Part shown: positions 1-9,487 of the stretch, piece after piece
Position numbering within the stretch: the first letter of the stretch is position 1
Layout: each line of letters opens with the position of its first letter
Source: Thelonectria olida
Taxonomy: Eukaryota; Ascomycota; Sordariomycetes; Hypocreales; Nectriaceae
Direction: 5' to 3'
DNA length: 64,000 nt
NCBI GenBank assembly: GCA_020736575.1
Contig: JAGPYM010000014.1
Coordinates: 124,001-188,000 of the forward strand
The notes under the pieces: model-generated
What the model was told of the DNA's origin: nothing
The model's input: only the letters and a program-made list of their open reading frames with translations
Database searches by the model: none
Position numbers and translations under genes: made by a program

Positions 1-434
1 GAGCACAAGCAGACTTCGAATAGAGATATACAAGTCCTAGAAATGGCAAAAAGAGAACATACAACAGCGAGGATTCCCCGGTCGTCACCGACCCGAGTAC
101 TAGTTCGCCGCTTCTCAGCTTAACGTGCGGGGAGCAGACGGGACCCAGTGTTTTCTAAGAGCTATGGTCGTATGTACCTGTTCGCATGCTCGGACAGCCC
201 ATGTTCGAGCGATTCTTTGCTGTCAGAAGGTTGGAAATAGTGCAATGAGAGACATCATTCGGCTACTTTTGATGGGCGTGTACTACACAAGTCCGAGAGG
301 AGCTATGACTTAGGACAAATTTGAGTATTTTTTTTTAGAAGTAGTAGATAAAGAAACTCTCCCCTACTCCTCGAAAGAAGCCAAGGATCCTGTAGAAAGA
401 GACCTTCGTCCTTTCAAATCAATTGACGACGACA
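1..434. other. Left-edge non-coding stretch
   Basis: No gene is seen here. The stretch lies downstream of the minus-strand monooxygenase that ends at 435 and holds only short open frames without family resemblance or convincing splice context. A T-rich tract lies near 329-337. It probably contains the 3' untranslated region of the monooxygenase gene. Confidence 0.5.
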
Positions 435-2472
435 TTACTGCTTGTTGCCGTTGACATGTGCACGCGACACAGGTAGTAGACAACCCTTGAAGAACTCCGC
501 AACCGCTCCAGAATCTCCAAGAGTGCCGATCTGAGAAATGTCTAGTTATGACGGGGTGAGTACAGGGCATCTGAATTTCAGGGCTATGGAAACACTTACA
601 CATGTCAGGTCGCACGATGACCACCGCACCACGAGCTGGATCGATCCCGTAGGAATCGAAAGCATGACCAGTGCCTGGGTTGTAGTAGCTCTCCCCATCT
701 ATGAACACTTTTTGCACACCTAAGAGTTCTTGTCAGCTGATTTTGAACCTCCCACCAGAGTAAGAGCAAGGTTGGATACGTACATCTCATCTGAAGCTTG
801 CCGGTCGTTGGTGTGTACAGCTCAGGGACGTCTGTAATATCCGCGCTGTGACCATGAGAGTGCAGAAGTAGCGTCGAGCTGATGATACTGTCGGCTTCTA
901 AACCTTCGGGTGTGTATTCACGGATGATGTTACTTAAGTCCGCGGCAATCTTGTGTTATAACCCCGTCAGCGATCATCTTGAGTCGATGCCCGAGTACCA
1001 ACTGACCTGTTTGAATTTTGGTATGCTTCCAGGTTGAAGCGGCTCTCCAGCGAAAACTATCACATGCCAACGCCCATCGGAGGGCAAAGCTTGGCTCAAG
1101 TGCATAGGGCGAGAATCACACAGACGAACGACCAGAGCGCTTGGAAATCGCATGCCGACCACAAGTTTCGACGATATTTGCGATTCGGCTTCTCGTACAC
1201 GCGTGAGCATTGAGGATCCATATTTGGTGGCCAAACCAGTAGTGTATCTACCAGCCTTGACGAACTGCTCCTTGAAATCGTTTGCGCTGATGCCATGTTC
1301 GTGGCGATAGGTTGTCGAGAAGAGTTTCGTGAAGTATCGGTCAAAATCGATGAGATCCTTCGCTGTGGCTTGACGCTCGGTGATGTATGTCTCCAAAATA
1401 GCTGGAGATACCCGACCACCAAGAAGATAGCCCAGTTTCCAGCCAATATTGTATCCGTCCTGGAGACTCACATTCATGCCTTGTCCGGCTTTTGGTGAAT
1501 GTGTGTGACATGCGTCACCCGTTAAGAATACCCGCAAGTCCTTAGTAAAGTGGTCTGCCTGCCTCTGTCCAATACTGTAAGCGGACCACCAAGCCGTGTG
1601 AGCGATTTCCAGCTTGTATGGGCTGAAAATCTGACGCGCCCTTTCGTGAAGGTAGTCTCTGGTGACGTCCCGCGCGGCCTTGCCGGGTACTTCGATGTAG
1701 AAACGAACCATTTCGTCACCTTCTCTGGGAATGACCATGAGGTTTCCGTTGCCGTTGTTGATCAAGCATTTCTTTCTGATATCCGGGAAATTCGTGTGGG
1801 GGAAAACGTCCATGACTCCCCAGACCGCGTCGCTGCTGTCGCCGACCATCTCGAAGCCAAGAGATTTGCGAACGGTGCTGTGCGCTCCATCGCTGCCCTA
1901 AGGAACGTTAGTTGAAAGGTATGGATTGGATGAGTGAGCTTCGCTGGGTAGCGTACAATGACGTATTTGGCCTTGTATAGATGGGTCGCGCCATCCTTTG
2001 ATGCCGTTACTTCCACTGGATGCAAATTGTCGCTGTTACTGGTCACTTTCACGTCCTGAACTTGATAGCCGTATTCTATGCCAATGTCTGAGTCACCCTT
2101 CAAGCGTGTGATCTCATCAATCATGATCTCGTTGATCCTGGCTTGGTTCAGAATGACATGGGGTTGGTGGCTCAGGCCGGGCTCGGTATCAGGGGCGAGA
2201 TCGGTTTTCTTGATGCCGTTTTGCCCATCAGAGGACCAAAACGCAAGTTCCATGACATGGTATGACTCTTTGAGCAGCGGTTCGGCGATGCCCAAACTCT
2301 CAAAGATCTCGACAGTCCGACACTGAACTCCATCTGCTTGGCCAATCTCAAGCGGGCCTGGACGTCGCTCTAGGATCTTGAAGTTGACGCCAAATCGTGC
2401 TAGCCAGATGGCTGCCGTTAGACCAGCTGAGCCACCCCCGCAGATAAGAACGTCAACTTTTTCGGCCTGCAT
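435..2472 (-). CDS. Phenol 2-monooxygenase-like FAD hydroxylase
   Basis: Five exons on the minus strand (2472-1957, 1897-1007, 949-784, 719-600, 541-435) join in phase to 599 aa, the usual length of fungal phenol-hydroxylase-like enzymes. These enzymes hydroxylate phenolic rings using FAD, NADPH and O2. The Rossmann motif CGGGSAGLTA lies at residues 11-20. The DG motif GSDGAHSTVRKSLG begins at 173 and is completed only by removing the 59-bp first intron. The second FAD motif TGDACHTHSPKAGQGMN begins near 298. The C-terminal part, with VFIDGESY and YGIDPARGAVVIVRPD, matches the thioredoxin-like dimerisation domain of phenol hydroxylase. No signal peptide is visible, so it is probably cytosolic. 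It lies 630 bp downstream of, and on the same strand as, the FMO-membrane fusion gene, so a shared pathway is possible but inferred. The last two splice junctions are the least certain part of the model. Aromatic-polyketide hydroxylases of the same fold are an alternative role. Confidence 0.88.
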
Positions 2473-3102
2473 TTTGTGTTGGACTTGGCGATGTATGCGG
2501 GCTAGATCAGAAAGGCTGGGGTTACAGGCGAAAGGTTATGCACTCACTTCAACACGTATCCCAGATCTCGAGGTCTCCCATCCTGACCTTTTATCCTCTA
2601 CGTGAGACATGGAGCTGATGTCAGATACACATGACATCGGCTACACAACTCGGGATTCACAAGAGGTCGGGGGACGACCCCGAGAATAAGCGCCGATTAC
2701 CCCGCGGCCCGGGATCATCCCGATGATCAAGATCAGGTCGATCCGGCAGTTGATTGCGGCACCAAGAGTTTTTCGGCAATTATTCACGGATCTAGAGCGA
2801 AGTGTCCAATGAGATCACGACAATTGCTCAACATCTTGCCGCGTAGATCTAAACCTTCGAGATCAGCGATGACAGTCCAACTCCTGAATAAAGGAAGTTT
2901 AGTTCGCCTATCCTCAATAGACACTCCATGAGTCAGTTCTGAGAAAAAGCTCGAGGATCTAACAACTGAAAGCTCAAATCAATCTATAAACGGTACTATA
3001 CAATCTAGTTTGATTGCCTACCTCCACGTCATAACTCCATCCTCTATCGACAATAACCCAGGCCTTGTCCCGTCCGCTCCAAGTAGACTTTCTTTGCAAA
3101 TG
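2473..3102. other. Intergenic region between the two flavoenzyme genes
   Basis: No gene is seen. The stretch is the upstream region of the phenol-hydroxylase-like gene and the downstream region of the FMO-membrane fusion gene. No clear TATA box or repeat could be assigned. Confidence 0.5.
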
Positions 3103-5503
3103 TCACTTGGCAGATGAAAGACCCGAGATAACACCTTCGCGGTAGCTCCATAGCCCGGCCCAAGTTGCTCCTGGTCCAACTGTGACCTGACCGAGGGTGA
3201 CGCATAAAGAAGCCATAATGGTGTCGCGGGTTGTCATGTAACCCGAGCGTCGGAGGTCCCATACGGCATAGAGGCTGTAAACCGTAATTGTTGCGATTGT
3301 CAAGGTTACGTCGCTTCTTGGAAAACAACTCAATAGCTGCAACCCCATACCACTCTCAATGGGTGGAGATAGGCCTAAGAGTATTGCATCGCACATTTCT
3401 GGGTGGAAGTAGAGGTAATATGACAACGTTGACAAATGCGCCGTAGCTTGAATGGCAAACGCAAATCCGTATGCGAACTGCAGTACCGGTACATCCGAAG
3501 CCGAATAACGATCGAGATAGGACTTTTGTATTTTCCTTTGACACCATTTGAAAACGGAAGAGAATGCGGCCATCGAGATAGGAAGAAATAGAGGCACCAT
3601 CTGCAGCAGACCAGTCGACTCATATACGCCACCGCTGATGGCCGATGACGCCAACATGAACAAGGTTGGGAAAATATAGCCGCAAGTTAATGCTGGTACC
3701 AAAGACTTGCCAACATCGTGGGAGACGAAGCGTCCTGCGGGAGCATCGAACGGTAATGAGGCAGTTAGGAGGGCGAGAAGAGGGAGTGCTCGGCAAATGC
3801 CCAGGACTTGCAAACCAACTGTGTAAGGAAACGTCAAAGAGGAAGGCGTGCCCTCATTACCAGCTCTGTGGCCTTCGATGGTGTATATTAGTAAGGGTGA
3901 GATTGACTGGGACAGCAGATAGACGAGAGGCAATGCAGAGGCCAGGTCCGACTCGATTGTGTAATGCCCTTGGTGCGAACTGAGCGAGACCCAAAAGAGG
4001 AAACCCATCACCACAGCGTATCCTAAGCGAAAGAGCATTGCTCGCCCGTTCGAGATGGGCTTCGCGGGTAGTTCATGATGATATGGCACTGCCCGTGGCC
4101 GAAACGGAACAGGAAGTGCCTTCACACGAGAACCTCCCAGAGTTCGGCCACCCAAGATTCGCAATGGGCTATCATCTCCGGCGAGGGGCCCAAAAACACG
4201 CCATACTAGAAATGAGATTTTTGGCTTCTCGAATGCCAGCAGGGCTTGCATCTTTTCCGACGCAGAGACGGTGAGCTTGGCTCGATCGTGGCGGACGCTC
4301 TGCATCTTGTGACAGATGGCGTTGATATCTCCGGTGCTGAGACCACTGAGACCGTTTTTTCGCTCATCTCTCTTTTCTAGCAAAGCGTTTACGAACTCGG
4401 CAACTGATTCCATGGCACCGTTGGCTCCCATTCCACTGATCGGATTTGGCTGCGATCTTGTCAGTCATGAATCAGGAGCTTTCTGTGTCTAAATCCTTTT
4501 ACCTTGTGTGCTGAATCTCCAATGAGTAGCATGCGGTTGAAAAACCACTTCTCGAACACGACTTGGTGCAAGGGGGTGAGAGTTGATGTTATGCGTTTGG
4601 CGTAGAGCTGGCCGAAGGTAAGATTTTCCCTGATTGGCAAGGCGTGGTGTTTCTTCATAAAGAGGGCTTCATCTTCCTCAGTATATCTGGGTATGTCCTT
4701 GCCATGCTTTGTTTCGGGCAATTTGACGAACAGAAACCAGTACACCCGGCCTTTCGGACCCGATGTGACCAGAAATGCTTTGTGGTCTCCCGTCGTGAAG
4801 GACTGTTCGTGTTTCGGCCAATTTGCTACGTCAACCGCAATTCCAAAACTGCATTGGTAATAGCAAGGAACAAGGTCCTCCTCACCGACAGGAAAGTATC
4901 CTGGCTTGGTGCCTCCTGCAATGCGCACCATTTCCTTTCTCACAGCACTATGTATGCCATCAGCCCCGACAACCATGGCGCCGCGATAGACATGGCCGTC
5001 TTGAGTTGAGACTTGAACACCAGAACCGCTGCAATCGACCTTTTTGACTTGGCTTTTGAGCACGATTCGATCTTTATGCTGGATTTTATCATACAACACC
5101 TGCAAAAGCCATTGCCGATCGAAAAAGAGCATTGCATAGCCGTGTCTGAAAGGGCCATTAGCAGAGTTGCTTTCTTTCACATGTGCCTCACTAACCGCTT
5201 TTCTAAATGTTCTGCGAAATGATCTGTAAAGGCCATTGACTTGCCATCACTGTCCCGGATATGCAAGTCGTCGAGTTCTCCAGATCGGGCCACCGCTCTC
5301 ACTGCATCGTAACATCCGAGCTGATCCAGGATCAGCAGTCCATTTGGCATCATGCCGATGCTTGCGCCGGCTGGTGGTGCGATGTCATCACGAGCCTCCA
5401 AGATCAAATAGTCGATGTGAAACTTCTCAAGCAGAATTGCGAGTGTCAGGCCAGCAATGCCTCCGCCGGCGATGATGACTTTGAACTCGCTGCTTAGTGC
5501 CAT
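3103..5503 (-). CDS. FAD monooxygenase fused to an eight-helix membrane domain
   Basis: Three minus-strand exons (5503-5196, 5145-4503, 4449-3103) join in phase to 765 aa. The start is the ATG at 5503, just before the FAD fold; the TTG nine bases upstream is not needed. Residues 1 to about 400 are a PaxM-like group A flavin monooxygenase: GGGIAGLTLA near residue 12, GADGIHSAVRKEM, and GDSAHKPNPISGMG at 312-325, where the second intron falls inside the motif. Known relatives epoxidise or hydroxylate prenyl or aromatic groups. Residues about 450-750 form a separate hydrophobic unit with about eight predicted membrane helices (roughly 454-473, 486-505, 523-549, 568-585, 598-616, 636-663, 699-715, 727-750). 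It has acidic residues beside helices (IEGHRAGN near 509, WDLRRSGY near 715), as expected of integral-membrane terpene cyclases that start cyclisation by protonation. The cyclase role is inference. The enzyme is probably in the ER membrane. No prenyltransferase or polyketide synthase is visible nearby. Confidence 0.85.
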
Positions 5504-6587
5504 GCTGCCCAATGACCGAGAAAATGGCGTTAGTTGTGAGTTTGACTTGCGGCTTTTCCTGCTGAAATCTGATGGGAGGACGGGATATTAATCAGAGGCT
5601 GGCTTGAAATCTCTGTAGACTAACGAATACTCCGTTCTATAGCATGGTAAGATGTAAGCTGCATCGCTGACTAAGCCGAACAGATCCTTCAGAATGAAAT
5701 GATTCTTTATCAAGGCTAATTTATAGCCTCAATTGCTTGTTATGCCCAGCCAAATCCAGACCGAACCTATGGAGCTTACCGAGATATTGCTTTGGTGTTA
5801 GCAGCTCAGGAGACGACAAACTTGAGGAGCCCAAAGCTGGAGACTGCATTGCAGTGCCTTTTCGAACGACGACACTGAGAAACAGTAAACAAAAGGTACA
5901 AATTTGCGTTGGGTGAAAACCCTGACCTATGTATACCTTCTTCCTCCGAGATGGTGATAGTCTGGCGGTTGGTGCTTTCGAGACCTCCTACGTCGCTGGA
6001 GTCGAGAGACGTTCCGGGGCCCTCCGTTGCTGGAATCCAGAGCTGTTTTGCTGGTGGAATCAGGAAACACCTCGACGACTTGCATGCCTGCATAGAACCC
6101 CAATGGCATCTGATAGTACATCAACACTTCTTTGTTGTCTTGTTCGCTGACAGTGCGACCCTCCCCATTCGTGTAGTAATGTTAACATTTTTGCATCAGC
6201 CCTAGTGGTCAGCCTTCGTGGTTGCCAGCAACCGGTGGTCTTATATGTTATGACATGGCCTGGACAAGTTAGAACGAGGTGGGTTCTCAGTGTCGTTCTC
6301 GTACAAGATCAGAGGGCAAACTTGCTACTGGGCGACTGACTTACTATTGCACCAGAATATGTTGCGATATTCATTCACTCAATCAACCATGGAACCTTTT
6401 GGTGCAATTGTACTGGATGTTTTGGTGCGATGAAAATCGATATCAAGGCACAACCATCCTCCAGTCGGCACAATTTGTCGAAGTGTTGGGTTAGACACAC
6501 CCAAGCGATATTAGTGAAAGTGATGATTTTGTTGTTTTTGTTACATCTACGCTCTCATGACGACAAATTCGTCTCTCACTACTCATC
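5504..6587. other. Intergenic region, upstream of the fusion gene
   Basis: About 1.1 kb with no gene I can support. Short overlapping frames lie on both strands between about 5800 and 6200. One minus-strand frame near 5920-6130 has a weak resemblance to the cytosolic start of small fungal membrane proteins, but no membrane segment or splice pattern follows. The part close to 5504 should hold the promoter of the fusion gene. Confidence 0.4.
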
Positions 6588-7634
6588 TCAGTTCCGTCCT
6601 CCGCCTCCATCAGCCACTCCTCCTCCACCCCCATCTCCACCTCTTGAGTGCTCGACATCTCTTCCAAGCTCGGCCAGAGCCAACGTAATGCCCGGTACAT
6701 CAAAAACCCCTTCCTGCCCGTCGCCTCCAACAGTAAACCGACCCGCACTGGCGTCCGCGAGATCAATTGGCGACGATGACGCCCACTCCACTCGTTGCTT
6801 CCGAAGGTACTCTTCGCAAGCCTTGATGTTGTGGTCAAGATTTTCTCGGTGATAGCCTTGGATGTGTGGTCGCATGGCTTTAAGTCTTTCTAGCGACGTC
6901 GCTGCTGATGTGACTCGGCCGAGAAAAGCGCCGCCTAGGGCCTTCCGGTGAGTCGTGGATGAACTAACCAGAAATAAGTTCCAGTCCTGCCCGTGGTCGG
7001 TCACAATCAACTGGGCAAAGTTCCTAAGCAAATGCTGACAATTGTTCCAGAGGAGGTCGTAGGTGCCGAAATTCGCCAGCATCGATACCCATATCGTGTC
7101 GATTTCGTACTTTGTCATTTGCGTCCACCCGATGAGGCCAGAGCCAATGCCAGGGATGGCACTGGGGTTTGCAAACTTGGTGATGGCCGCCAGGACGCGT
7201 TCGTTGTCAATATTGCATGGTGTGATTTTATAGTCGTACTGCGCTGCTCCGACACCCACTCTGGCCCATCCCTCGCTGATGGTCTCAGGCTCGGGATCGC
7301 CTTGGTTGCTTGCGAGGCCTTGATAGCGAACTCGATGGACCTCGTATTTGCAGTCGTGAATAAGGAGGACCCAGTGTCGCGACTGTCCATGGCTGATGTG
7401 GGAAGAAAACCAGACTGGCTCGCCTCTGTCTTTTAGTGACGCTTCCTGGAGACGTTTTAGGGCGGCGCCCTGCATGCCATTGGAATACGTCTCTGCAAGA
7501 GCTGGGTTGAAGGTTCCCCTGCGCGGGCGCGGCTCGTCCGAGGACTGGCGCCCACGGGCGCAGCATGCTATAATGCCGATTATTATAAAGACCAAGACAA
7601 TAGGCCCGACGATGGCGGCCCATGGTGTCGACAT
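6588..7634 (-). CDS. Membrane-anchored LRAT/NlpC-like (papain-fold) protein
   Basis: An intronless 348-aa protein. I chose the ATG at 7634 over an upstream frame extension because it is followed directly by a hydrophobic segment (PIVLVFIIIGIIACC, residues 11-25) and has an adenine at -3. That segment is a single membrane anchor or uncleaved signal anchor. The body has H87 in SRHWVLLIHD followed by a long spacer and C199 in YDLLWNNCQHLLRNF, the His...NC(E/Q)H arrangement of LRAT-like and related papain-fold enzymes. Relatives act as acyltransferases, phospholipases or thiol hydrolases. Which activity applies here cannot be read from the sequence. The C-terminus is glycine-rich (GGDGGGGG) and probably disordered. 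Neighbours give no pathway hint. Confidence in the coding status is high. The fold assignment rests on the His and Cys blocks only. Confidence 0.72.
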   Translation of the reverse strand: MSTPWAAIVGPIVLVFIIIGIIACCARGRQSSDEPRPRRGTFNPALAETYSNGMQGAALKRLQEASLKDRGEPVWFSSHISHGQSRHWVLLIHDCKYEVHRVRYQGLASNQGDPEPETISEGWARVGVGAAQYDYKITPCNIDNERVLAAITKFANPSAIPGIGSGLIGWTQMTKYEIDTIWVSMLANFGTYDLLWNNCQHLLRNFAQLIVTDHGQDWNLFLVSSSTTHRKALGGAFLGRVTSAATSLERLKAMRPHIQGYHRENLDHNIKACEEYLRKQRVEWASSSPIDLADASAGRFTVGGDGQEGVFDVPGITLALAELGRDVEHSRGGDGGGGGVADGGGGRN

Positions 7635-9487
7635 GTTGGCGCCTGGCCTGGATGCATGCAAATGGACTTGGGCGAAATGAGTTGGTTGAGACTTGCCATG
7701 TTGGCGGCTTGTTCGATATTTCAACGCGTTGAGATTGCCATTGTGCTGCGAGGGACGCTTTTAGTCGTGTCGGCCGATGACTTCACCGACGCAAGGCACA
7801 CTCAGCTTGCAGGGGCGCATAACGGATCGGGGTTTCTCATCTTCCTTTGAGTATCATCGCACGCAGTTGTATTCAGCCGTGGCTCGTTGAAATGCAGGGG
7901 GAAGCCCAATCATGACCTTTAGCTCTTGTTCTATCCAGGGGCAAGGAGGCCTCGCAACTTTAAACGCTCAAAACGCAGTAGCATCGGAAGAACCTGTTGG
8001 CAATCAAGCACTGCACAGCCACATTCTGCTCCAACCCTGATGCTTGCTCCGTTGCAAGAAGTGGTAGGGCATTGGCCGGGTTAGCGGAAGCGAATACCGA
8101 TCCCCTGGGCGCTGGTACCCAACATTGAAATGGGGAAGAGATGAAAATTGCCTTAGAAGGACGATTTGAATGTCTGAGGCCTCAAGTCATGTGTTCAATT
8201 AGCCATGTTGATGTTGCATTAGAGAATCGCACGCATCTGGCGCTACCGATGCTCCCGTCCAGCCACCTAACTAACAGACCCTTTGTTTTAGTTAGCCTCA
8301 AGACAGACTCTCAGATGGATCGCATAGGTAGTATTTGCGCGATCCATGAAGTCCAGTCTTGTCTCATATGTGAGCAGTAGCTCCGTTTGAGACTTCAATA
8401 CTAGGAATACAGTTATCCGACGGGGGTCAGGTTAGGCGTTGAGCTGTCGATGATGAGACCAGATGCGAACACAACCGTCCAATTACCTCAAGTCGTCGGC
8501 ATAACTATGAATAATATGCTAGCTTGTAGTAAAGTTCATGCTTAGATTTTCGAGGATGTCGCCGTGCGGTGTAGCTAGACGTGTGGGTTTGAGGAGGATG
8601 TGAGGTGATCACTGTCCAGCTTGCGAGACTCCGTTGGCGGATTGCATGACGTTTGGAAGCTGCATCGAATCATCTAGTTCGTCTTCGAACAGGTTCCTCA
8701 ATCGCCATGTACCACTCAACAGCAGCTGCCAGCTATATCTACTCAAACATGTGTGCCGAGGCATAGTTTTGGCCGCTTGGCGCCTTCTTTATATGATCTG
8801 ATCGTCCAGAGGTAAAGTTTGGGCGAACCAATGCGTAACCCAGCTGTCAGCCCACCAAAATGGGAACAAAGGCCGGTTTTCGGCGGAATGCGCATGATTC
8901 TGGACGCTATCAAGGCCCACAAAGTAAAGGCCCTGAACGTCACCAGATCGATAAGAGAGGATGAGCACGATCCTGCAAGGGTCGTGTTTGCTTTCCAAAC
9001 CCTCGGTAGAGAGTTGGGCATCTCACGTGGGAGAGTGCCGAGGAGGTTGCATCGCCACCGCCTGTCAGAGCTCGTTTGAGCCGCAAGCATCATGGCATTT
9101 GCGGCTCTTTGAGTACAGTAGTAACAATTCCCGAACGAGTAGCAAGCTTGCAAAGCATCGGCCAACTTTCAGTGCCGTGCTGCATTGGCGCTACTTGGTC
9201 CCTTGACCGAACGCGTGGAATGCTCTGGCAGCTTGTCTTCCATCTCGGCGTTCTGAGTTTCTGACTTGATGCATGTGAATTCCCACTCATGTTCCTCCTC
9301 CTCGGCTGTGAAGTAGCGGAAGATGTTCATCTTATGACCTAAATGACGAGGAATGAGGTCACAGTCGGGGTTCAATTGAGGCCGCAGCGATATAAATGCC
9401 GCTGTCAACTACCACAATGATGGGTGTTGTTCTTACCTACCTATACAAATCAATCAAGAATCATTACAATTGCAACAATCAATCATC
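7635..9487. other. Long intergenic region with divergent promoters
   Basis: About 1.85 kb between the divergent LRAT-like gene and the oleate hydratase gene. Overlapping short frames on both strands at about 8740-9165 look like chance: they have no recognisable domain and composition typical of non-coding DNA. No repeat or RNA gene was recognised. The right end holds a TATA box described separately. Confidence 0.45.
9391..9396 (+). promoter_or_regulatory. TATA box of the oleate hydratase gene
   Basis: TATAAA occurs in the context GCGATATAAATGCC, 92 bp before the ATG at 9488. The interval to the start codon is free of in-frame upstream ATGs reading into the gene and is A/C-rich just before the start, as in many fungal leaders. 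The motif and distance are seen; promoter function is inferred. Confidence 0.5.

Noticed and set aside
5800..6200. Small membrane-protein gene upstream of the FMO fusion
   Set aside because: The weak N-terminal resemblance is not followed by a membrane helix or usable splice sites.
6430..6852. Proline-rich plus-strand frame over the end of the LRAT-like gene
   Set aside because: It is the complement of the glycine-rich tail of the minus-strand gene.
8743..9165. Overlapping open frames on both strands in the region before the oleate hydratase
   Set aside because: No domain, no splice partners and ordinary intergenic composition.
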